Position numbers and translations under genes: made by a program. A stretch of 41,327 nucleotides of DNA from Porcipelethomonas sp964621265 (GTDB lineage: Bacteria; Bacillota; Clostridia; Oscillospirales; Ruminococcaceae), in contig CAZULQ010000016.1 of the NCBI GenBank assembly GCA_964621265.1, positions 1 to 41,327 of the forward strand. Direction: 5' to 3'. The notes below the pieces were generated by a model. That model saw only the letters and a program-made list of their open reading frames with translations. It was not told where the DNA came from and searched no databases. This document shows, one piece after another, positions 24,820 to 33,804 of this stretch (position 1 is its first letter; each line of letters begins with the position of its first letter).

Positions 24820-26199
24820 TTATAACATTTTCGTTTCCTCGACAAGATTGCTTATCCATACGCCCTTTTTAATAAGAATATATCCGACAATAACCTTGAT
24901 TATATCTGCCGACTGGATTATTGCGTAAATGCCGAGCACAGGAAGTCCTGTCATTTTACAAAGCACTATCGCAACAGGTACGCATACCGCCCAGGAATAA
25001 ACGCTGTCGAAAACAAATGTGATGATTGTTTTTCCGCCCGAACGGAGTGTGAAGTAGAGCGAATTAAGAAAGCCCTGTACAGGGAAAAACAGCGCACTTA
25101 TTATAATAAACCATGTTCCGTAGCGCTTGACGGTTTCTGTTGTGTCGTAGAAATCAGGGAATACGCCCGAGACACCTATCAGTATTGCGGTAAGTATAAG
25201 GCATACACCGCCTGTAAACCACATAAGCTGAAATGCTTCCTTTTTCGCCTGTTCATACTTTGAAGCACCGAGCGTCTGACCGATAAGGATACCGACCGCT
25301 GAGCCGAGTGCTATAAAGACGACGTTCAGCAGATTGCAGATTGTATTGGAAATATTAAGCCCTGCGACAATTTCAAGTCCTCTTGAGGAATATGTCTGCG
25401 TCAGCATGGCAATACCGCCTGCCCATAAGAATTCGTTTAAGAAAATCGGCATTCCCTTAATGATGATTTTTTTAGTAAGCTCCTTTGGTATACGCATTGT
25501 GCGGTATGCACCGTTTAAGAATTCCTTGCGGTTTTTTGAGCAGTATGCCCAGAGAATTATAACCAGCATTTCTGCGATTCTTGCGGCAACTGTTGCAATC
25601 GCTGCGCCACTCACACCAAGCTTCGGCATACCGAAATTTCCGTAGATAAGCATGTAGTTGAGGGCGATATCGACAACGACAGAAACAATTCCCGCAGCCA
25701 TAGGCTTTACGCTGTCTCCCGTTTCCCTGAGACTTGTTGAATATATCTGAGTAATCGCAAACGGCAGCGTGTTAAACAGCATTATGTTAAGATACTGCTT
25801 TGCATATTTCATTGTGAGTACGGGGTCAACATCTGCGCTTTCTCCTTGCAGATACATTCCAATGAGACTTTCTCCCCCGAATATGAACACGAGAATACCA
25901 AGTGCGGTACAGATAAGACAAAGCCAGTGCTTTAAGCGGAATGTGTTTCTGATACCTTCTGTGTTCCTTTGTCCGTAAAACTGTGCGCCGTAAATTCCGG
26001 GACCCGAAAGTGCACCGAAAATTGCAAGGTTGAATACGAAAATAAGCTGTCCGACAATCGAAACAGCAGTCATTGCCTCAGTCCCGAGACTTCCCACCAT
26101 GACGTTGTCCACGAGCGTTACCATATTTGTAATGCCGTTTTGTATCATCATCGGAACTGCAAGCAAAAGCGCTCTTTTATAAATTCCTCTTTCTTTCAT
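24820..26199 (-). CDS. MATE-family multidrug efflux transporter
   Basis: 459 aa with about 12 hydrophobic segments, the standard MATE length. The N-terminal lobe contains PMMIQNGITNMVTLVDNVMV and SGPGIYGAQFYGQ. The internal repeat shows GSAVGILIGQTLGASKYEQA, where MATE proteins usually have GAANIRVG-type sequence. It exports cationic drugs or metabolites using a Na+ or H+ gradient. The ATG is 1 nt from the deacetylase stop, and its ribosome binding site (GAGGGA) lies inside that gene, so the two are translationally coupled. Confidence 0.93.
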   Translation of the reverse strand: MKERGIYKRALLLAVPMMIQNGITNMVTLVDNVMVGSLGTEAMTAVSIVGQLIFVFNLAIFGALSGPGIYGAQFYGQRNTEGIRNTFRLKHWLCLICTALGILVFIFGGESLIGMYLQGESADVDPVLTMKYAKQYLNIMLFNTLPFAITQIYSTSLRETGDSVKPMAAGIVSVVVDIALNYMLIYGNFGMPKLGVSGAAIATVAARIAEMLVIILWAYCSKNRKEFLNGAYRTMRIPKELTKKIIIKGMPIFLNEFLWAGGIAMLTQTYSSRGLEIVAGLNISNTICNLLNVVFIALGSAVGILIGQTLGASKYEQAKKEAFQLMWFTGGVCLILTAILIGVSGVFPDFYDTTETVKRYGTWFIIISALFFPVQGFLNSLYFTLRSGGKTIITFVFDSVYSWAVCVPVAIVLCKMTGLPVLGIYAIIQSADIIKVIVGYILIKKGVWISNLVEETKML

Positions 26200-26200
26200 T

Positions 26201-26824
26201 TTATCCCTCTTTTTCTACTGTTGTATATATCTTTCCCTTTTCGGGCGTAACGCCCTTTCTGTCAAAAAGCTGTGATACCGTTACAAACTCATATCCCAGA
26301 AACAGAAGCTTTGGCAGAAGCATTTTCAGAGCCTCGACCGTCAGCTGATTGTAATCCGAATCATGAAGCAGGATTATTGCGCCGTCATGTACCTGTCTTA
26401 AAATACGCTCACAGCGTTCCTCGGCGGAAACGGTTATAAGCCAGTCCTCACAGCCTATTCCCTCAATAAATGTAAGGTCAATCACTTCATGCATAAGGTC
26501 GTTTGCCGCAATATATGGCGGACGGAAAAACCTCGGAGTCTTGCCTGTGACAGCCACAATCTTTTCGGTGGTTGAATTTATTTCATCTCTTATTTCCCCG
26601 GCAGTAAGCTCTGTCATCGGGCGATGATTTTCCGAGTGGTTGCAGATTTCATGCCCGGAGTCGTGGGCACGTTTCATAATCTTTGCTGAATCCTCATCAA
26701 TGCTTCTGCCGTTTACAAAAAATGTACTCTTTATTTTATGCTCCTCAAGAATGTCGAGAATCTGCGGAGTTATGACTGTGTTTGGACCATCATCAAAGGT
26801 CAGGGCAATCAGCATTTTTTCCAT
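26201..26824 (-). CDS. Polysaccharide deacetylase (CE4, NodB homology domain)
   Basis: 207 aa from ATG 26824 (GGAGATG upstream). CE4 motifs in order: TFDDGPN (Asp11-Asp12), HSENH (His63 and His67, metal ligands), RFFRPPY (Arg101), EDWL and ILLHD. No signal peptide or membrane segment is visible, unlike secreted peptidoglycan or chitin deacetylases, so it may act in the cytoplasm or be exported in another way. It is an operon with the MATE gene. A perfect minus-strand promoter lies at 26860-26888. Confidence 0.9.
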   Translation of the reverse strand: MEKMLIALTFDDGPNTVITPQILDILEEHKIKSTFFVNGRSIDEDSAKIMKRAHDSGHEICNHSENHRPMTELTAGEIRDEINSTTEKIVAVTGKTPRFFRPPYIAANDLMHEVIDLTFIEGIGCEDWLITVSAEERCERILRQVHDGAIILLHDSDYNQLTVEALKMLLPKLLFLGYEFVTVSQLFDRKGVTPEKGKIYTTVEKEG

Positions 26825-26859
26825 TTTTACATCTCCTCTTTGCGTTCGCATTAAGCTAT

Positions 26860-26932
26860 ATTATACTCTCGCGGCAAGCGTTTGTCAACAGATATTTTGC
26901 ATGTTGCAATATAATTAAAAAAATGATATAAT
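26860..26932. promoter_or_regulatory. Divergent promoters between the deacetylase and CapA genes
   Basis: Leftward: TTGACA (complement 26883-26888)-N17-TATAAT (complement 26860-26865), a perfect consensus. Rightward: TTGCAA (26904-26909)-N17-TATAAT (26927-26932). The two are back to back, with 15 bp between the -35 boxes. Confidence 0.8.
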
Positions 26933-26965
26933 ATAGAAAAACATGATGAAAAAAGGGGAACGGAA

Positions 26966-28207
26966 ATGAATAATTTTATGAGGATTCTGTTTGCGCTGTT
27001 TATAGTTCTGGCACTTCTGACAGGCGCAGTATTTGCAGTAAAAAGAGATTTTCAGGCAATAGAAACACTTTCTGAGGAGGTTGCAGAAATACCTTCCGAA
27101 ATTCCGACAGAGGAAATTCCTACTGAACCTATACCTGAGGACAAGATAGTCCACATCGTTGCGGCAGGGGACAATCTCGTTCAGACAGCGGTTTACAGAG
27201 AGGCTTCCTATCATGCCGATGACGGCGGCTATAACTTTCTGCCGCTTTATGAGAATGTTCGTGATATCATACAAGGCGGTGATATCAGCATACTCAATCA
27301 GGAAACGATTATTACAAACGGGGACTACGAAATTTCGGGTGCGAACTTAAACTTCAATTCTCCTATGGAGCTCGGTCACGACATGATTGAACTTGGTTTT
27401 GACGTTTTCACAATCGCAAATAATCACATTCTCGACAGGGGAACAGACGGCATACGCTCAACCCTTGACTACTGGGACGAACGCTGTGCGGAAAATGATA
27501 TTGTTGTCTGCGGAGCGTACAGGGACGAGGCTGATATGCAGAATATCCGCACCATGACAAAAAATGATGTGGAATTTGCTTTCCTGTCATTCACAGAGCA
27601 CTTAAACGGATATTACATACCTGACGATTCGCCTTACAGAGTCGTTGAAACCTTTGAAACTGATGTTATTGAGGAGCAGATACGCAGTGCTGATGAAATA
27701 TCTGACTGTGTTATTGTTGCAATACACTGGGGTAATGAGGACACTCACACAGTAAAGGACGAGCAGAGACAATTTGCAAAGGATATGGTAAGCTGGGGGG
27801 CTGACGTTATAATCGGAACACATTCACATACAGCTGAAACTATGGAATATGTTGAAAATGAGGACGGAAGCCGTGGATTTGTGTTCTATTCTCTCGGAAA
27901 TTTCATTTCGGCGCAGACTGACAACTTTAATCTTATAGGAGAAATTGCAAATTTTGACATTGTGGTTGATGGTATAACAAATGAACTGAGCATTGAAAAC
28001 GTCGGTGTAATTCCTGTTATAAACCATTATGATGACGGTAGCTTTTCAAACATGCGTCTTTATCCTTATAATATGTATACGGAAGAGCTTGCGGACAGCC
28101 ACGGTGTTCCATATGCGCCGAAGGGCACGGCAAAGGATTTTGGCATGGACGTTATCGACAGGATTATCGAGGAAAATATTCCTGAGGAGTTCAGAAAGCT
28201 GGATTAA
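26966..28207 (+). CDS. CapA/PgsA-family metallophosphoesterase-like membrane protein
   Basis: 413 aa. A single N-terminal membrane anchor (~5-25), a Pro/Glu-rich linker with IPTEE-like repeats (~40-60), then a calcineurin-like CapA domain (AAGDNLV, LNQETII, ANNHILDRGTDGI, AIHWGNE, GTHSHT, YSLGNFI). The canonical metal-binding Asp and His residues are visible. Relatives are linked to poly-gamma-glutamate capsule synthesis or unknown cell-surface hydrolysis. No pgsB or pgsC neighbours are present, so capsule synthesis is not supported here. GGGGAACGG precedes the ATG. Confidence 0.85.
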   Translation: MNNFMRILFALFIVLALLTGAVFAVKRDFQAIETLSEEVAEIPSEIPTEEIPTEPIPEDKIVHIVAAGDNLVQTAVYREASYHADDGGYNFLPLYENVRDIIQGGDISILNQETIITNGDYEISGANLNFNSPMELGHDMIELGFDVFTIANNHILDRGTDGIRSTLDYWDERCAENDIVVCGAYRDEADMQNIRTMTKNDVEFAFLSFTEHLNGYYIPDDSPYRVVETFETDVIEEQIRSADEISDCVIVAIHWGNEDTHTVKDEQRQFAKDMVSWGADVIIGTHSHTAETMEYVENEDGSRGFVFYSLGNFISAQTDNFNLIGEIANFDIVVDGITNELSIENVGVIPVINHYDDGSFSNMRLYPYNMYTEELADSHGVPYAPKGTAKDFGMDVIDRIIEENIPEEFRKLD

Positions 28208-28220
28208 GGAGTGATTCTGA

Positions 28221-28406
28221 GTGAAGTCAATAAAATTCATGCTTAGCGGTTTCATGCTCGTGCTGCTCGCTGTTTTCACAATGCTTATGGTGGGCTATAC
28301 GTCAATAATTTCTGTTTTGCTGTGCATTGCGGGGATTATTGTGTTTATAATCGGGCTTATTATTCCGCCCGACAATTGCGAATATGATGACGATGATTTA
28401 TCTTAA
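28221..28406 (+). CDS. Small two-helix membrane protein
   Basis: 61 aa, GTG start at 28221 with AAGGAG 9 nt upstream. Two hydrophobic segments (~7-27 and ~30-48) and an acidic tail (EYDDDDLS). It starts 13 nt after the CapA stop and probably belongs to the same transcript. No family recognised; it may be a partner of the CapA protein. Confidence 0.6.
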   Translation: MKSIKFMLSGFMLVLLAVFTMLMVGYTSIISVLLCIAGIIVFIIGLIIPPDNCEYDDDDLS

Positions 28407-28422
28407 AAATAGCAAAAACTCA

Positions 28423-28455
28423 CAAAAACAACGGTCGATAAGACTGTTGTTTTTG
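28423..28455 (+). terminator. Strong terminator upstream of rplM
   Basis: 14-bp stem CAAAAACAACGGTC (28423-28436) / GACTGTTGTTTTTG (28442-28455), with one G-T pair. Confidence 0.85.
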
Positions 28456-28562
28456 TATACTCAGAAAGTGAAATGAAATTCAAGAAAGCGAGAGAAACGG
28501 AGAAAAAACGAGAGAAAACAAGCGATTAAGGGATATAAATTAAATTTTGGGCGTTTTTACTC

Positions 28563-28591
28563 TTGACAGAGTCCTTTTCTTATGATATAAT
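28563..28591 (+). promoter_or_regulatory. Consensus promoter of rplM-rpsI
   Basis: TTGACA (28563-28568)-N17-TATAAT (28586-28591), perfect boxes and spacing, as expected for a ribosomal protein operon. Confidence 0.9.
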
Positions 28592-28594
28592 TGA

Positions 28595-28637
28595 TTCTGT
28601 TATGTCGGGGATGATTAAAAACAGTGCCCCAGCAGAA
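28595..28637 (+). ncRNA. Candidate L13 ribosomal protein leader
   Basis: TTCTG (28595-28599) pairs with CAGAA (28633-28637), and GGGG (28607-28610) pairs with CCCC (28627-28630), with an A-rich apical loop between. The hairpin occupies the short leader from the transcription start to just before GGAGGA. Firmicutes rplM leaders are a known autoregulatory RNA family in which L13 binds its own mRNA; the match here is by position and shape only. Confidence 0.6.
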
Positions 28638-28662
28638 AATAAAATTAACGGAGGAAACAACT

Positions 28663-29091
28663 ATGTCAACATTTATGCCAAAAGCAAATGAAGTTAACCG
28701 TAATTGGTATATTTTAGACGCAGCAGGCAAGCCACTCGGCCGTGTTGCTGCTAAGGCTGCTCACATTCTCAGAGGCAAGCATAAGCCAACTTATGTACCA
28801 CACGTTGATTGTGGTGATCACGTAATCATCATCAACTGTGAAAAGGCTATTCTTACAGGTAAGAAGCTTGAGCAGAAGAACTATTACTGGCACACAGGCT
28901 GGATCGGTGGCCTCAAGTCAGTAAGCTACAAGGAATTAATGGAAAAGAACCCTCAGAAGGCTATGATGTATGCTGTTAACGGTATGCTTCCAAACAATTC
29001 ACAGGGCAGAAATCAGCTTAAGCGTTTAAGAACTTACAGAGACGCAGCTCATAAGCATGAGGCTCAGAAGCCTGAAGCTTACGAATTATAA
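28663..29091 (+). CDS. rplM: 50S ribosomal protein L13
   Basis: 142 aa, start ATG 28663 placed by GGAGGA. Full-length L13 with NRNWYILDAAGKPLGRVAA near the start and the universal RGKHKPTYVPHVDCGDHVII, then NGMLPNN. An early assembly protein of the large subunit. It is followed by rpsI after 17 nt in the widely conserved rplM-rpsI operon. Confidence 0.98.
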   Translation: MSTFMPKANEVNRNWYILDAAGKPLGRVAAKAAHILRGKHKPTYVPHVDCGDHVIIINCEKAILTGKKLEQKNYYWHTGWIGGLKSVSYKELMEKNPQKAMMYAVNGMLPNNSQGRNQLKRLRTYRDAAHKHEAQKPEAYEL

Positions 29092-29108
29092 TAAGGAGGA
29101 AGCTTAGA

Positions 29109-29510
29109 ATGTACGAATCAAAGACAAAATACTACTACGGAACTGGCAGAAGAAAGCATTCCGTTGCAAGAGTTAGAGTATATCCTGGTTCAGGAAACAT
29201 CACAATCAACGGCAGAAGCATTGACGAATATTTCGGTCTTGAAACTCTCAAGCTTATCGTTCGTCAGCCTCTCAACCTTACTGATAACGCTGAAAAGTTT
29301 GATATCGTTTGCACAGTTGCAGGCGGCGGTGTTACAGGTCAGGCTGGTGCTATCAGACATGGTCTTTCAAGAGCACTCCTCGTTTTCGATCCAGAGCTCA
29401 GACCTGTTCTTAAGAAGGCAGGCTTCCTCACTCGTGACCCAAGAATGAAGGAAAGAAAGAAGTACGGTCTCAAGGCTGCTCGTCGTGCACCACAGTTCTC
29501 AAAGAGATAA
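29109..29510 (+). CDS. rpsI: 30S ribosomal protein S9
   Basis: 133 aa, AAGGAGG before the ATG. The sequence YYGTGRRKHSVARVRVYPG opens the protein, and the conserved basic tail ends QFSKR, which reaches the P-site tRNA. The last four codons (Ser-Lys-Arg-stop) form the attachment core of element R. Integration leaves the coding sequence intact but replaces everything after the stop codon. Confidence 0.98.
   Translation: MYESKTKYYYGTGRRKHSVARVRVYPGSGNITINGRSIDEYFGLETLKLIVRQPLNLTDNAEKFDIVCTVAGGGVTGQAGAIRHGLSRALLVFDPELRPVLKKAGFLTRDPRMKERKKYGLKAARRAPQFSKR
29499..29510 (+). mobile_element. attL core of element R in the rpsI 3' end
   Basis: TCAAAGAGATAA, repeated exactly at 40907-40918 and also at 7058-7069. 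The 3' end of rpsI is a known integration site for integrative elements in Firmicutes. Confidence 0.8.
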
Positions 29511-29600
29511 AAAATTGCTTATTTGTTTTATGCAAAACCTCGCATTTACGCGGTTTATGCTGTTTTGGATTCGTTTGAAATCGGGTGGAATTCAGACGGT

Positions 29601-29630
29601 AACTAACACAAAACTAACAAGCAACTAACA
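29601..29630 (+). promoter_or_regulatory. Left-end arm repeats of element R
   Basis: AACTAACA at 29601, 29612 and 29623: three copies with exact 11-bp period, starting 91 bp after the core. Upstream, 29532-29560 forms a bulged hairpin (GCAAAACC/GGTTTATGC). Confidence 0.65.
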
Positions 29631-29637
29631 AGATTTT

Positions 29638-29675
29638 AAGCCATTCACCCTTGGTGGTGAATGGCTTTTTATTTA
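29638..29675 (+). terminator. Terminator inside the left end of element R
   Basis: 12-bp stem AAGCCATTCACC (29638-29649) / GGTGAATGGCTT (29656-29667), followed by TTTATTTACTT. It gives rplM-rpsI a terminator after integration and insulates the ATPase gene. Confidence 0.88.
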
Positions 29676-29752
29676 CTTATTTTCGGATATATGTTATTAT
29701 TAAAGAATATATATGGGTGAATGATGCACATACTATTATCGGAGGTGATTTT

Positions 29753-31084
29753 ATGTTGTTGAAATATTCTGTTAGTAATTTTAAGTCAATAGGACATAAT
29801 ATTGAATTCAGTATGTTTCCGCTTGAAAATACAGATGATAGATTTTTAACCGAAATTGAAACTGTTGCAGGAAAATGGAAAATTTTAAAACGTGGTGTTT
29901 TTTTTGGACCAAACGCATCTGGAAAAACATCTTTTGTGCAATCTTTGGCGTATGCAAGAGATTATATTGTAAAAGAAAATGCTAAAAAGCTTCCTATGAC
30001 GAGTGTTAATCAATTTAAGGGTAAAATAGAAGAATTTAAAGGTTTTACCACATTTCAGTTTGTTATGTATATAAATAACGAGGTGTACAGTTATGGTTTT
30101 TCATTAAATAATTTATATGTGAATGAAGAATGGCTATCAGTTATGAGTAAAGATGGATCCTTTGTTCCTTTATTTGATAGGATTACAAATATAAGACGAA
30201 CTTCTCGTATAAAAGTATATTCAGAAAATTTATGTAAAAACGACAAAGAATTAAAACTAATTGAGCTTATAAAGGAAAGTTTTGAAAAAAAACAAGCTCG
30301 TAATTTGTTCTTATATAGATTATCGGAAGATTATAGTTTTATCATCGCTGATGCTATTTATTCTTGGTTTAATAAAATTAATGTAATATATCCAAATTCG
30401 GAATTTCGAAATTTACCTATTATTATTCGTTACCAAACTAAATTCCGAGAATTCTTATCTAAGAATTTAAGAATGTTGGATACAGGTGTCAATTCAGTAA
30501 CAACCTCAGCGAAAAAAATGCAACTTTCAGAGTTTGCTGAAAAATATAACATTAGTGAAGAATTAATATATAGCATACAAGAAACTCAAAACGGCTCTTT
30601 GGGGATAAAAGGAAAACTGTTTATTTTTGGTGAAGAAAAAAATCTTATACAATTAATAGAAGTTAAATTCAAACATCTGTTGTATGATCAATTGATACCA
30701 TTCAATATGGATGATGAGTCAGATGGAACTCAGCGATTGATGGATTTATTACCAATTATATTTAGTATCGAGAGAGATCAGGACGGCATATTTATTATTG
30801 ATGAATTGGATAGAAGTTTACACACTAAACTATCAAAATATTTCATTAGTCATTTTGTTACAAATGCTTCAAAGCAGCAACTATTATTTACTGCTCATGA
30901 TGTTAATCTGCTTAATTTAAAAGATTTTAGAAAAGAAGAAATCTGGTTCATTGAAAAAAATAAAAATGGTGAAACTCATCTCAAGCCATTTTCAGATTTT
31001 GATTTAAAAGAAAATCAAAATATTTTGAAAGATTATCTAGCTGGACGTTTTGGCGCTGTTCCTATTATAAAGGAGGAGAATTAA
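29753..31084 (+). CDS. AAA/ABC-type ATPase of an RloA/AbiLi-like defence pair
   Basis: 443 aa from ATG 29753 (GGAGGTGA upstream). Begins LLKYSVSNFKSIG, the usual opening of SMC/OLD-like ATPases. Walker A GPNASGKT at 52-59, an ABC-type signature region ESDGTQRLMDLLP, Walker B IFIIDELDRS (Asp350-Glu351) and the switch LLFTAHD. The stop overlaps the next ATG by 1 bp (TAATG), so the two are coupled. With the RloB partner this matches the RloA-RloB and lactococcal AbiL two-gene architecture, linked to abortive phage defence. Defence activity is inferred from the pair and the mobile context. Confidence 0.82.
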   Translation: MLLKYSVSNFKSIGHNIEFSMFPLENTDDRFLTEIETVAGKWKILKRGVFFGPNASGKTSFVQSLAYARDYIVKENAKKLPMTSVNQFKGKIEEFKGFTTFQFVMYINNEVYSYGFSLNNLYVNEEWLSVMSKDGSFVPLFDRITNIRRTSRIKVYSENLCKNDKELKLIELIKESFEKKQARNLFLYRLSEDYSFIIADAIYSWFNKINVIYPNSEFRNLPIIIRYQTKFREFLSKNLRMLDTGVNSVTTSAKKMQLSEFAEKYNISEELIYSIQETQNGSLGIKGKLFIFGEEKNLIQLIEVKFKHLLYDQLIPFNMDDESDGTQRLMDLLPIIFSIERDQDGIFIIDELDRSLHTKLSKYFISHFVTNASKQQLLFTAHDVNLLNLKDFRKEEIWFIEKNKNGETHLKPFSDFDLKENQNILKDYLAGRFGAVPIIKEEN

Positions 31085-31881
31085 TGGCTGTACAAAGAAT
31101 GTCAGATTCTCCCCTTATTCCCAAAAGAGAACAAAAGCGAACAAGTACAAAATATATTTTTATTTCTTGCGAAGGCTCAAATACCGAATGGGATTATTTT
31201 AATAAAGTGATTAATTTTGTGTATAATAACATCAAGAATAAAGTACAAGTATATAATGTTTTAGAAGATATTCTGAAAAAAGATCCGAGTGAGCGTACAT
31301 TAGAAGAAAATAAACTTGTTAATAGTTCAAATCCATCTAACGTTTTGAAAAAGATGATGGAACATATTGAAAGTAAAGATGATGAGTTTAATTTGTCTGA
31401 ACATAAAGATGAAGATGAGTTTTGGTTAATTCTTGATATAGATAAGAACACAGATAGAACTCCAAATCAATCAGGGAAAAGTAGATATTCTCAATGGATA
31501 GAAGTATTATCACAATGTCAAGAAAAAGGATATAATTATGCAGTAAGCAATCCGTTTTTTGAATTGTGGCTTTTGTTACACTTTGATAATGCTAACGAAC
31601 AAGATCGAAGCTTTGCAGTAACTGATACACACCCTTATGAACCAACTGATAATTTTAAAAATAGGTTAGAAAATTTAGGGGTTCCGTTAAGTGGGAGAAA
31701 ACGAAAAAATATTGGAGATACTGAAATATTAAAATATACTAAAAAAAGCATTTTAGACGCTATGAACCGTGCTAAAGCATTAGATAATCCTCCTTGTTCT
31801 GATTACCCAATGGCTTTGGGAACAACGGTCTACAGACTGCTTGAAAGTATAGTGCAAATTGATGAACAATATAGTGTATGA
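31084..31881 (+). CDS. RloB-family protein (predicted Toprim-like nuclease partner)
   Basis: 265 aa. N-terminal strand IFISCEGSNTEWDYF carries the conserved Glu. It is followed by FWLILDIDKN (Asp-x-Asp) and the family hallmark AVSNPFFELWLLLHF. This arrangement resembles Toprim catalytic sites in RloB/AbiLii effectors. It would act as the toxic or nucleolytic subunit controlled by the upstream ATPase. The GGAGG site lies inside the ATPase 3' end. AT-rich codon use, like the ATPase but unlike the element A genes, suggests a separate origin. Confidence 0.85.
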   Translation: MAVQRMSDSPLIPKREQKRTSTKYIFISCEGSNTEWDYFNKVINFVYNNIKNKVQVYNVLEDILKKDPSERTLEENKLVNSSNPSNVLKKMMEHIESKDDEFNLSEHKDEDEFWLILDIDKNTDRTPNQSGKSRYSQWIEVLSQCQEKGYNYAVSNPFFELWLLLHFDNANEQDRSFAVTDTHPYEPTDNFKNRLENLGVPLSGRKRKNIGDTEILKYTKKSILDAMNRAKALDNPPCSDYPMALGTTVYRLLESIVQIDEQYSV

Positions 31882-31895
31882 GTATGTTCATACAT

Positions 31896-31935
31896 AAATC
31901 CGCTGAGAGATTAATTCCCTCAGCGGATTTTTTAT
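31896..31935. terminator. Bidirectional terminator between rloB-like and integrase genes
   Basis: Perfect 12-bp stem AAATCCGCTGAG (31896-31907) / CTCAGCGGATTT (31919-31930), followed by TTTT. Confidence 0.9.
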
Positions 31936-31937
31936 AC

Positions 31938-32987
31938 CTAAATCTTATTGATAGCATCAAGCAGTTCCTGCACATTAACGTGTGTATAAACCTTCTCAGT
32001 CAGCGACATAGCTCCTGAATGACCAACTATCTTCTTTATCAACGTAGGAGATACATCTTTCTCAGTCATCATCGAGATACAGGTATGGCGGGTATCGTGC
32101 GGTTTGTGAGAGGAACCAATCAACGTCATGACAGGTGTCCAATAAGAATCGTAATAGTTGCGATAGCTGAACTTCTTTCCATCGGGAGTATGGAGCAGAT
32201 ACTCGTTGTTATCCTCGTACCACTTCTTGAAAAATGAATACGTCCTTTTGTGTATCGGCACTACACGAATGCCATTATCTGTTTTACTCTCCACAACCTT
32301 GAAACAATGATCCTCAATGTTGACGTTCTCACGTTTCAAATCAAGTAACTCAGACACACGCACACCGCTGTATATCAGCATAAGTATAATTTGAGCATAG
32401 ATGTTTGTTTCTTGTATCCATAATGCGTTGATTTCGTCTTTACTGAACGGAGTTCTATTGGTTTTGTTTGGATTCTTATCTTTAAATTTGATAATATCTA
32501 CATACTGAGAATAATCTTTATTACAGATTTCATATTTCATTGCATATTCATACATCTGATTAAGCAATACTTTGATTTTCCTTAATGTCGGGTAATTTTT
32601 CCCGCAGTTGTCGATAACACCTTGCAAATCGGCGAGTTTTAATTCTTTAAATACTCTGTCATGAAGCGACAAACAGGTATTATATGAAGCCTTATATCCT
32701 TTGATGTTGGATTCTGATATAGTAGAAAACTTTTCACTTGACCATTTTTCAAATAATTCTGAAAATGTAGTTTTAGCAGCGTCTATATCATACGGATTTT
32801 TATTATACTCCATAAGCATTTCAAGACCCTTTGCTCTTGTTGGAGCGTATCCTACGGTTAAGTAAAGTTGCTTTTGTTTGCCTGTATTTTCATCAATTTC
32901 CCAACCAATTGTTTTTCGAACAATATATGGATTTCGTCTGTTGCCTGATAGCTTATATACAGTTCCTACACCATTAGCTAATCGCAT
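31938..32987 (-). CDS. Tyrosine recombinase (integrase) of element R
   Basis: 349 aa. N-terminal arm-binding domain (GVGTVYKLSGNRRNPYIVRK), SAM-like core-binding domain, then a catalytic domain with Arg in YSGVRVSEL, His-x-x-Arg in KPHDTRHT, His in VGHSG and the Tyr in VYTHV. All active-site residues are present. The start overlaps the XRE stop by 10 bp, so repressor and integrase are one transcript. It is presumed to act at the rpsI core and to bind the AACTAACA repeats at the ends. Confidence 0.93.
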   Translation of the reverse strand: MRLANGVGTVYKLSGNRRNPYIVRKTIGWEIDENTGKQKQLYLTVGYAPTRAKGLEMLMEYNKNPYDIDAAKTTFSELFEKWSSEKFSTISESNIKGYKASYNTCLSLHDRVFKELKLADLQGVIDNCGKNYPTLRKIKVLLNQMYEYAMKYEICNKDYSQYVDIIKFKDKNPNKTNRTPFSKDEINALWIQETNIYAQIILMLIYSGVRVSELLDLKRENVNIEDHCFKVVESKTDNGIRVVPIHKRTYSFFKKWYEDNNEYLLHTPDGKKFSYRNYYDSYWTPVMTLIGSSHKPHDTRHTCISMMTEKDVSPTLIKKIVGHSGAMSLTEKVYTHVNVQELLDAINKI

Positions 32988-33748
32988 TGTTTTTTACCTT
33001 CCTTGTGTTTTATTGCTTCACGGCATGAATCAAGCAATTCTGTGATTCGTTCCAGTTCAGTTTTAAGAATATCTAACGGAAGCTCTTTTTCTTCAGGTTC
33101 ATCTTTGTTTACAGTGAATTTCTTGAAATCATTTATAATAGACGATGTAAAGCCTTTTACAGTCATTATAAGATAGTTTTCAAATTGCAGATACTCTGAT
33201 ATCGATAGATAGCACATTGTTTTTCCCGTCTTTTTTAACGCTATAACATATCCTTCTGAAAACAATTCAAGTAATTCTCTCGGCATATCGTAAACAGGCT
33301 GACCTTCATCTGTTTTGGATAGAATGAAGTAGTCGTTCCAGACATCTTTAGAAGCCTTGATTTCTAATGTATATCCCAGATTATATAATATTGTTGCTAA
33401 TATATTTTGATTTTTCTTGCCTGTGAAAGTCATTGTATCCAATAATACAGCACGAGACTTTAAACTGTCAAAGCTGTCACTCATAAGATGATTGAATTTC
33501 TTTAACACATCATAGTATTCAGCGTCATAAGATTCGGAATAAACAGCAATATCATCTACAGGTACTTCATAGAACTCAGCAAGTGTATTGATATAGTTTT
33601 TGGTTATATCGGTTTTTCCATTCTCAATGCCGTTATAGTGAGTTCTTGAAGCTCCAAGAGCTTCAGCAAGCTGGTTTTGCGATAAATTATGTTTAATTCT
33701 TAATTCTACAATATTTTTTCTTGTTTTTTCCTGGTCTATAATTTTCAT
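32978..33748 (-). CDS. XRE-family regulator of element R
   Basis: 256 aa, twice the usual size. The N-terminal HTH (~10-65) contains LSQNQLAEALGASRTHYNGI and ENGKTDITKNYI. The C-terminal ~180 residues hold a separate domain without a family I recognise (Tyr/Asp-rich start, then VWNDYFILSKTDEGQPVYD). It may sense a signal for excision. It is co-transcribed with the integrase from a perfect consensus promoter that overlaps the opposing promoter head to head. Confidence 0.83.
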   Translation of the reverse strand: MKIIDQEKTRKNIVELRIKHNLSQNQLAEALGASRTHYNGIENGKTDITKNYINTLAEFYEVPVDDIAVYSESYDAEYYDVLKKFNHLMSDSFDSLKSRAVLLDTMTFTGKKNQNILATILYNLGYTLEIKASKDVWNDYFILSKTDEGQPVYDMPRELLELFSEGYVIALKKTGKTMCYLSISEYLQFENYLIMTVKGFTSSIINDFKKFTVNKDEPEEKELPLDILKTELERITELLDSCREAIKHKEGKKQCD

Positions 33749-33804
33749 AATATATCTCCCTTGAATTTGTCTATATTGCCGCTGTACTGTATTTAATAAG
33801 ACAA

